A stretch of 37,505 nucleotides of DNA, taken from assembly GCA_964420035.1 (NCBI GenBank), contig CAYQQR010000041.1:1-37505 (forward strand). Reading direction: 5' to 3'. Numbering within the stretch: position 1 is the first letter of the stretch; every line of letters starts with the position of its first letter. Source of the stretch: CAYQQR01 sp964420035. Its GTDB lineage: Bacteria > Bacteroidota > Bacteroidia > Bacteroidales > SM23-62. Made by a program: the position numbers and the translations under genes. Below the pieces are notes generated by a model that ran no database searches, was not told where the DNA came from, and saw only the letters and a list, made by a program, of their open reading frames with translations. This document shows, piece after piece, positions 33,267 through 37,505 of this stretch.

Positions 33267-36200
33267 ATGGATATCAGAAAAGTGTTAACCGGCATTCCCG
33301 GAATTATCTTTCTGACAAAAACTACCTGTTTTTTGTTTTTCAGTATAATGTCCTCTGTGATGCTTTGCTATACTCAAAGTCCGGGTAGTCATTACTTTTA
33401 TATGTCAGGAATTTCCAGTGAAACCGGGCTTTCTCATAGTCAGGTAAAAACTATCTTCAAGGATTCCAGGGGTTTTCTATGGTTTGGAACTTATGCAGGG
33501 CTCAACCGGTATGACGGCTATAAATGTAAAAAGTATCTTGATAACAAGGGAGAGGAAGGTCTTTTTCAAAACATAATAATTCATAGCATACACGAAGATA
33601 GTGACGGATACCTTTGGATTGGAGCCAGCGGAAGTGAAGTCTTTCGCTACGACAGCTACAATGAAATAATCTCAGCATACAAATTGCCTGCATCTGGTCA
33701 ATTTCAGTCCTCTTCACTTAATCATACTTTCAGGATAAAGTCAGATCATAAGGGTAATATCTGGTTTGCCACTACCAACGGCCTGTATCAGCTTTGTCGC
33801 GACAATGATACGATTATACATTATAAGGCAGATGGACTACCGGAATCAATAGAAATTGAAGCCCTTGGTTTTGAATCTTCCGGCCGGATGTGGGTTGGCA
33901 CAAAGGGGCAGGGACTCTTTTCTATTCAAAATAATAAAGCTGAAAAAATCCTTGATGGCCTTATTAATCCGTATATAACTGATATTGCTGTCGATTATGA
34001 TCAATTGTGGATTGCTACAGCTGGAGGCGGATTATTTGCATACAGCCTGAAAACCAACGATTACAAGCAATTTCGAGTAAAAGATTTACCCGAGGGGTCT
34101 CTTCCCAATCTAATTAATAAAATATTGATACATGGTATAGATCTGTATCTGGCCACTTATGGCGGTATTTTTATATTTGATGCCAAGAATGAGCAGTTTC
34201 ATGAATTAGGTTCACAGGTTAACTTCCCTCATTATCCGCAAAACATGGGATTCAACTCTCTTTACCTGGATGACCAGAACGTACTCTGGGCTGCTACCCA
34301 AACTCTCGGTGTCTATAAGTATTATCTTTATCATGATTTATTTGGTCATATTATTCCTTTCCCGGAACAAAAAGATCATCCCGGCAATATAATACACTCC
34401 TTAATCAAGATCAGCAATAATAAATTATTATTGGGAACAGAAGGGGGGGTGATTTTGTTTGATGAACATAAAAATACTATCAGAAATTTTGTTCCTGAGC
34501 ATTTTAATGATAAAGAGTTTATTGTCACCAGGATTTTGCCATACAGTAAGGATCTGCTGTTAATAGGAACATGGAATCACGGCCTCTGGGTGTTTAATCC
34601 GGACAGTAAGGTATTTACGCAACCAGAAGCATTTAAAGATCATGAAAAGTATTCCCAGATATTCGACATACTGGTTGATAGCGACAAAGTTGTCTGGTTG
34701 GGCCTGCATGAAGAAGGATTGCTTAAACTTGACCGTAAGCTTAACATTTTAGCTCATTATACGCCGGGTGACAATATAAATAAAATATCCAGTATGTCCG
34801 TCAGAAGGATTTTTCAGGACAAAACCGGAAATCTTTGGATAGGCCATCTGAGCAACGGAATTGATATTTTGGATAAAAACACCAATACCGTCAGGAATAT
34901 AATTAATGATTACTCCGGCAGAAGTCAGATATCCAACAATGATATAATTAGTTTTTTTGAAGATTCAAAGGGAAACATCTGGATAGGAACAAATGGAGGA
35001 GGAGTAAATCTTTATATCTCTGATCAAGAAGAATTTATTCATCTTTCCGAAAAAGATGGAATGGTAAATGATGTGGTATTCTCAATATTAGAAGACAGGC
35101 ACGGCCATATATGGCTGCAGACAAACCGGGGTATAAGCCGTATGAATTATTATGAATATTCCTCGTTGTCCATACCACAAGTAAGAAATTTTGGTATTGA
35201 AGACGGACTGCCAACCACCGATTTCCATTTCGCGGCCAGCCTCAAATCTTCAACAGGAAAGTTTTATTTCCCTTCCAGGAATGGGATCGTTTGCTTTTGT
35301 CCTGACAGTTTGGTAAAAAGCGATATCCCTCCCAAAATAGTCATAACCCGGATTGAAATCAACAACAAATCCATCTCAGAGTATGCAGATAAAATAAAGG
35401 TATTCCCAGAGACGAGAAATCCGATATTTCTGGAGTCTGTAACATTGAATCATAATCTGAACAGGATAAGTATTGAGTATTCAGCCCTGGACTTTTTTAA
35501 ACCCTCGGATAATCAATACCTTGTCAAGCTTGAAGGCTTCGATGACAACTGGGTATCAATGGGTTCAAACCGCACGACATCCTATATAAACCTTCCTCAC
35601 GGAAAATATTCATTACATATTATAGCCGGAAATGGCCGTAATATCTGGAACGATACCGGAATCAGCCTGCAAATTATAATTAAACCTCCATGGTGGATAA
35701 CATGGTGGGCCTATCTTATTTATGCCATGATATTAGTGGTTGGTTTTATAATGACAAGAGCGTTAATTATCAGGAAAGAAAGAATAAAAACCAAAAATAG
35801 AATTGAGCGTCTGAAACAGCAAAAGGAGAGAGAACTTGATAAATTCAAACTTGATTTTTTTACCAAAATCACTCATGAAATCCGTACCCCAATAACCTTG
35901 ATAATGGGACCCATCGAAAAGATGATGCACAAGGAGAGGGAGGATAAGATAGAGCAGAAATATTTTCAGATACTAAAATCGAACTCTGAAAAACTATACC
36001 AGCTTACTAATGAAATTCTCGATTTAAGAAAAATTGACGAGGGAAGGTTTTCTATTCACAAAACAACTGATGACCTGATTCCTTTAGTGCAAGGCATTAA
36101 AGAAAGATTTTTGCCATTTGCTGAATCAAAGAATATCTCATTATATTTTGAAAGCAATTGCAAATCCATTTATTGGGAATTCGATTCTTCTGTTATTGAC

Positions 36201-37406
36201 CGGATTGTAAGCAACCTGCTCTCCAATGCCATTAAATTTACCGAACCGAAAGGTACGGTCAGAGTTTTATGCAAGTTAAAGGAAGTCCGCACCAAGCCCG
36301 ACCAGGTAATAATTGAAGTAAATGATACCGGAAAAGGGATTGCCCGTGAAGAAATGGATCAGATATTCAAACCTTTTTACCAGACCGGTTCTGCAGATAA
36401 TCAAGTTATTTCCGGCACCGGGTTGGGTCTGGCCCTGGTAAAAGAACTTACCGAAATGCTCGATGGACATATTGAAGTTTCAAGTAAAAAGGGTAATGGT
36501 TCCATATTCAAATTGTATTTCACTAATCATCTTGCTCAACTGGATCATATTAGTGAATCTTCAGCTTCCCCCGACCATGCTGCAGTTACTAAAGAAGAAC
36601 AGTTACCTGAAAAGAAAGGGCCGGAATCAATTAAATCCAGGGAAAGAATTCTGGTGGTAGAAGACAACGAGGAGCTTAATGAATTTCTGGTTACAGTCTT
36701 AAGCGACCGGTATAACGTCTATTCATGCTTTTCAGGAGCCCAGGGTTACAGCAAAGCACTGGAATTAATACCCGATCTTATAATAAGTGATGTAATGATG
36801 TCCGATTTGAATGGGATTGACATGTGTCATAAACTAAAAAAAGAACTTCTCACATGCCACATCCCCATCATAATGCTGACCGTATTGTCCAGTGAAGAAA
36901 ACCAGATGTCCGGTTTTGAAGCAGGCGCCGATGACTATATTGCCAAGCCATTCAACACATCCATTTTACTGATGAAGGTAAGAAATATCCTAACCCTTAA
37001 AAGTAACCTGAGACTTCAATTTACAAGATCGTTCATGGCTGGGCCCAATGCCGGGGAGGTAAAAAAGGAGGATCCACTTATGGAAAAAACAATAGCCTTT
37101 ATTGAAGAAAACCTTGATGACCCCGAATTGAATATCTCCCGACTTTTAAAGGAAATTGGAGTCGGGCGAAGCCAGTTTTTCATTAAAATTAAAAACATTA
37201 CAGGCTTAACTGTTTCGGAGATGATCAAGGGCATACGACTTAAAAAAGCATACGAATATTTATCTTCCGGTGATCATAATGTGAGCGAGGTCTGTGACCT
37301 GGTTGGTTTTAAAAATATATCTCATTTTACCCGGTGCTTTAAACTACAATTTGGTTGTCTGCCATCAGGTGTGATGAAATATTCAATTGATTCAAAGAAA
37401 AACTAA
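33267..37406 (+). CDS. Hybrid two-component system sensor/regulator (HTCS)
   Basis: This 1379-residue protein joins sensor, kinase and DNA-binding parts. After an N-terminal signal or anchor it has at least ten beta-propeller repeats of the Reg_prop type (for example FLWFGTYAGLNRYDG, NIWIGTNGGGVNLY). A Y_Y_Y-like domain follows, then a membrane helix at about 812-834. The kinase has HEIRTP with phospho-acceptor His870 and an ATPase with N box NLLSNAIKFTEP and GTGLGLALV. The receiver domain carries phospho-acceptor Asp1175 (LIISDVMMSD). A C-terminal AraC helix-turn-helix domain ends near GFKNISHFTRCFK. Such proteins sense an oligosaccharide in the periplasm and activate PUL promoters. ATG at 33267 is preferred over an upstream TTG at 33255. 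It is divergent from the sulfatase and probably controls the whole minus-strand locus. Confidence 0.96.
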   Translation: MDIRKVLTGIPGIIFLTKTTCFLFFSIMSSVMLCYTQSPGSHYFYMSGISSETGLSHSQVKTIFKDSRGFLWFGTYAGLNRYDGYKCKKYLDNKGEEGLFQNIIIHSIHEDSDGYLWIGASGSEVFRYDSYNEIISAYKLPASGQFQSSSLNHTFRIKSDHKGNIWFATTNGLYQLCRDNDTIIHYKADGLPESIEIEALGFESSGRMWVGTKGQGLFSIQNNKAEKILDGLINPYITDIAVDYDQLWIATAGGGLFAYSLKTNDYKQFRVKDLPEGSLPNLINKILIHGIDLYLATYGGIFIFDAKNEQFHELGSQVNFPHYPQNMGFNSLYLDDQNVLWAATQTLGVYKYYLYHDLFGHIIPFPEQKDHPGNIIHSLIKISNNKLLLGTEGGVILFDEHKNTIRNFVPEHFNDKEFIVTRILPYSKDLLLIGTWNHGLWVFNPDSKVFTQPEAFKDHEKYSQIFDILVDSDKVVWLGLHEEGLLKLDRKLNILAHYTPGDNINKISSMSVRRIFQDKTGNLWIGHLSNGIDILDKNTNTVRNIINDYSGRSQISNNDIISFFEDSKGNIWIGTNGGGVNLYISDQEEFIHLSEKDGMVNDVVFSILEDRHGHIWLQTNRGISRMNYYEYSSLSIPQVRNFGIEDGLPTTDFHFAASLKSSTGKFYFPSRNGIVCFCPDSLVKSDIPPKIVITRIEINNKSISEYADKIKVFPETRNPIFLESVTLNHNLNRISIEYSALDFFKPSDNQYLVKLEGFDDNWVSMGSNRTTSYINLPHGKYSLHIIAGNGRNIWNDTGISLQIIIKPPWWITWWAYLIYAMILVVGFIMTRALIIRKERIKTKNRIERLKQQKERELDKFKLDFFTKITHEIRTPITLIMGPIEKMMHKEREDKIEQKYFQILKSNSEKLYQLTNEILDLRKIDEGRFSIHKTTDDLIPLVQGIKERFLPFAESKNISLYFESNCKSIYWEFDSSVIDRIVSNLLSNAIKFTEPKGTVRVLCKLKEVRTKPDQVIIEVNDTGKGIAREEMDQIFKPFYQTGSADNQVISGTGLGLALVKELTEMLDGHIEVSSKKGNGSIFKLYFTNHLAQLDHISESSASPDHAAVTKEEQLPEKKGPESIKSRERILVVEDNEELNEFLVTVLSDRYNVYSCFSGAQGYSKALELIPDLIISDVMMSDLNGIDMCHKLKKELLTCHIPIIMLTVLSSEENQMSGFEAGADDYIAKPFNTSILLMKVRNILTLKSNLRLQFTRSFMAGPNAGEVKKEDPLMEKTIAFIEENLDDPELNISRLLKEIGVGRSQFFIKIKNITGLTVSEMIKGIRLKKAYEYLSSGDHNVSEVCDLVGFKNISHFTRCFKLQFGCLPSGVMKYSIDSKKN

Positions 37407-37433
37407 ATCTGCACTAAAGAATTTTACCTGATA

Positions 37434-37468
37434 GAGCAGGGAAACATTTTATTCCTGTTCCCCCGCTC
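37434..37468 (+). terminator. Hairpin after the HTCS gene
   Basis: GAGCAGGGAAACA (37434-37446) pairs with TGTTCCCCCGCTC (37456-37468) over 13 positions with two A-C mismatches and a 9-base loop. It lies 28 bases after the stop codon. No strong T-run follows, so the call is moderate. Confidence 0.45.
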
Positions 37469-37505
37469 ATCCTATTGAAAGGCTGGAAGCTACTCTCGCG
37501 GCCAG

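Noticed and set aside
1..37505. CRISPR array, rRNA, tRNA or prophage genes
   Set aside because: No regularly spaced repeats, no tRNA or rRNA-like segments and no phage structural genes were seen on either strand.

Overview
This 37.5 kb window is chromosomal DNA from a member of the Bacteroidota. The evidence is an adjacent SusC/SusD pair, a one-protein hybrid two-component regulator, lipoprotein signals typical of the phylum, and a C-terminal type IX secretion (T9SS) sorting domain on one enzyme. T9SS together with a sulfatase suggests a marine or sediment Marinilabiliales/Prolixibacteraceae-like organism rather than a gut Bacteroides. That placement is inference.

Layout: (1) Bases 1-6470 are a patchwork accessory region, mostly on the plus strand. 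It holds the 3' part of a Fic gene, an MNT antitoxin with a truncated HEPN toxin, an SGNH esterase, an IS200/IS605 remnant, a lipoprotein of unknown enzymatic type, a 116-residue orphan, and a yefM antitoxin with a frameshifted yoeB toxin. Two long imperfect inverted repeats directly follow the Fic gene and the orphan. (2) Bases 6469-32742 are one long minus-strand polysaccharide-utilization locus (PUL). In transcription order it runs: sulfatase, UroD/MtaA-like protein, GH94 phosphorylase, a UroD-like gene fragment, SusC, SusD, surface glycan-binding lipoprotein, terminator, secreted beta-helix protein, GH39 enzyme, Na+/solute symporter, cytoplasmic beta-helix protein, MFS transporter, clan GH-D enzyme, a second UroD-like gene with an in-frame TGA, and a large T9SS-secreted beta-helix protein. 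(3) Bases 33267-37406 on the plus strand encode the hybrid two-component sensor/regulator, divergent from the sulfatase.

Working model: the T9SS beta-helix protein and the sulfatase act on a sulfated glycan outside the inner membrane. SusCD and the lipoprotein import oligosaccharides. The SSS and MFS carriers bring them into the cytoplasm. There GH94 (phosphorolysis), GH39, a GH36-like enzyme and a leaderless beta-helix protein finish degradation. The glycan is not identifiable from sequence alone.

The most unusual features are three traces of UroD/MtaA-like genes inside a glycan locus (one intact, one interrupted by TGA, one 31-codon fragment) and a sulfatase-type C-terminal tail fused to the intact UroD-like gene. 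Together they record a duplication and deletion history at 27.3-31.3 kb and raise the possibility of a methyl-transfer or demethylation step in this pathway.
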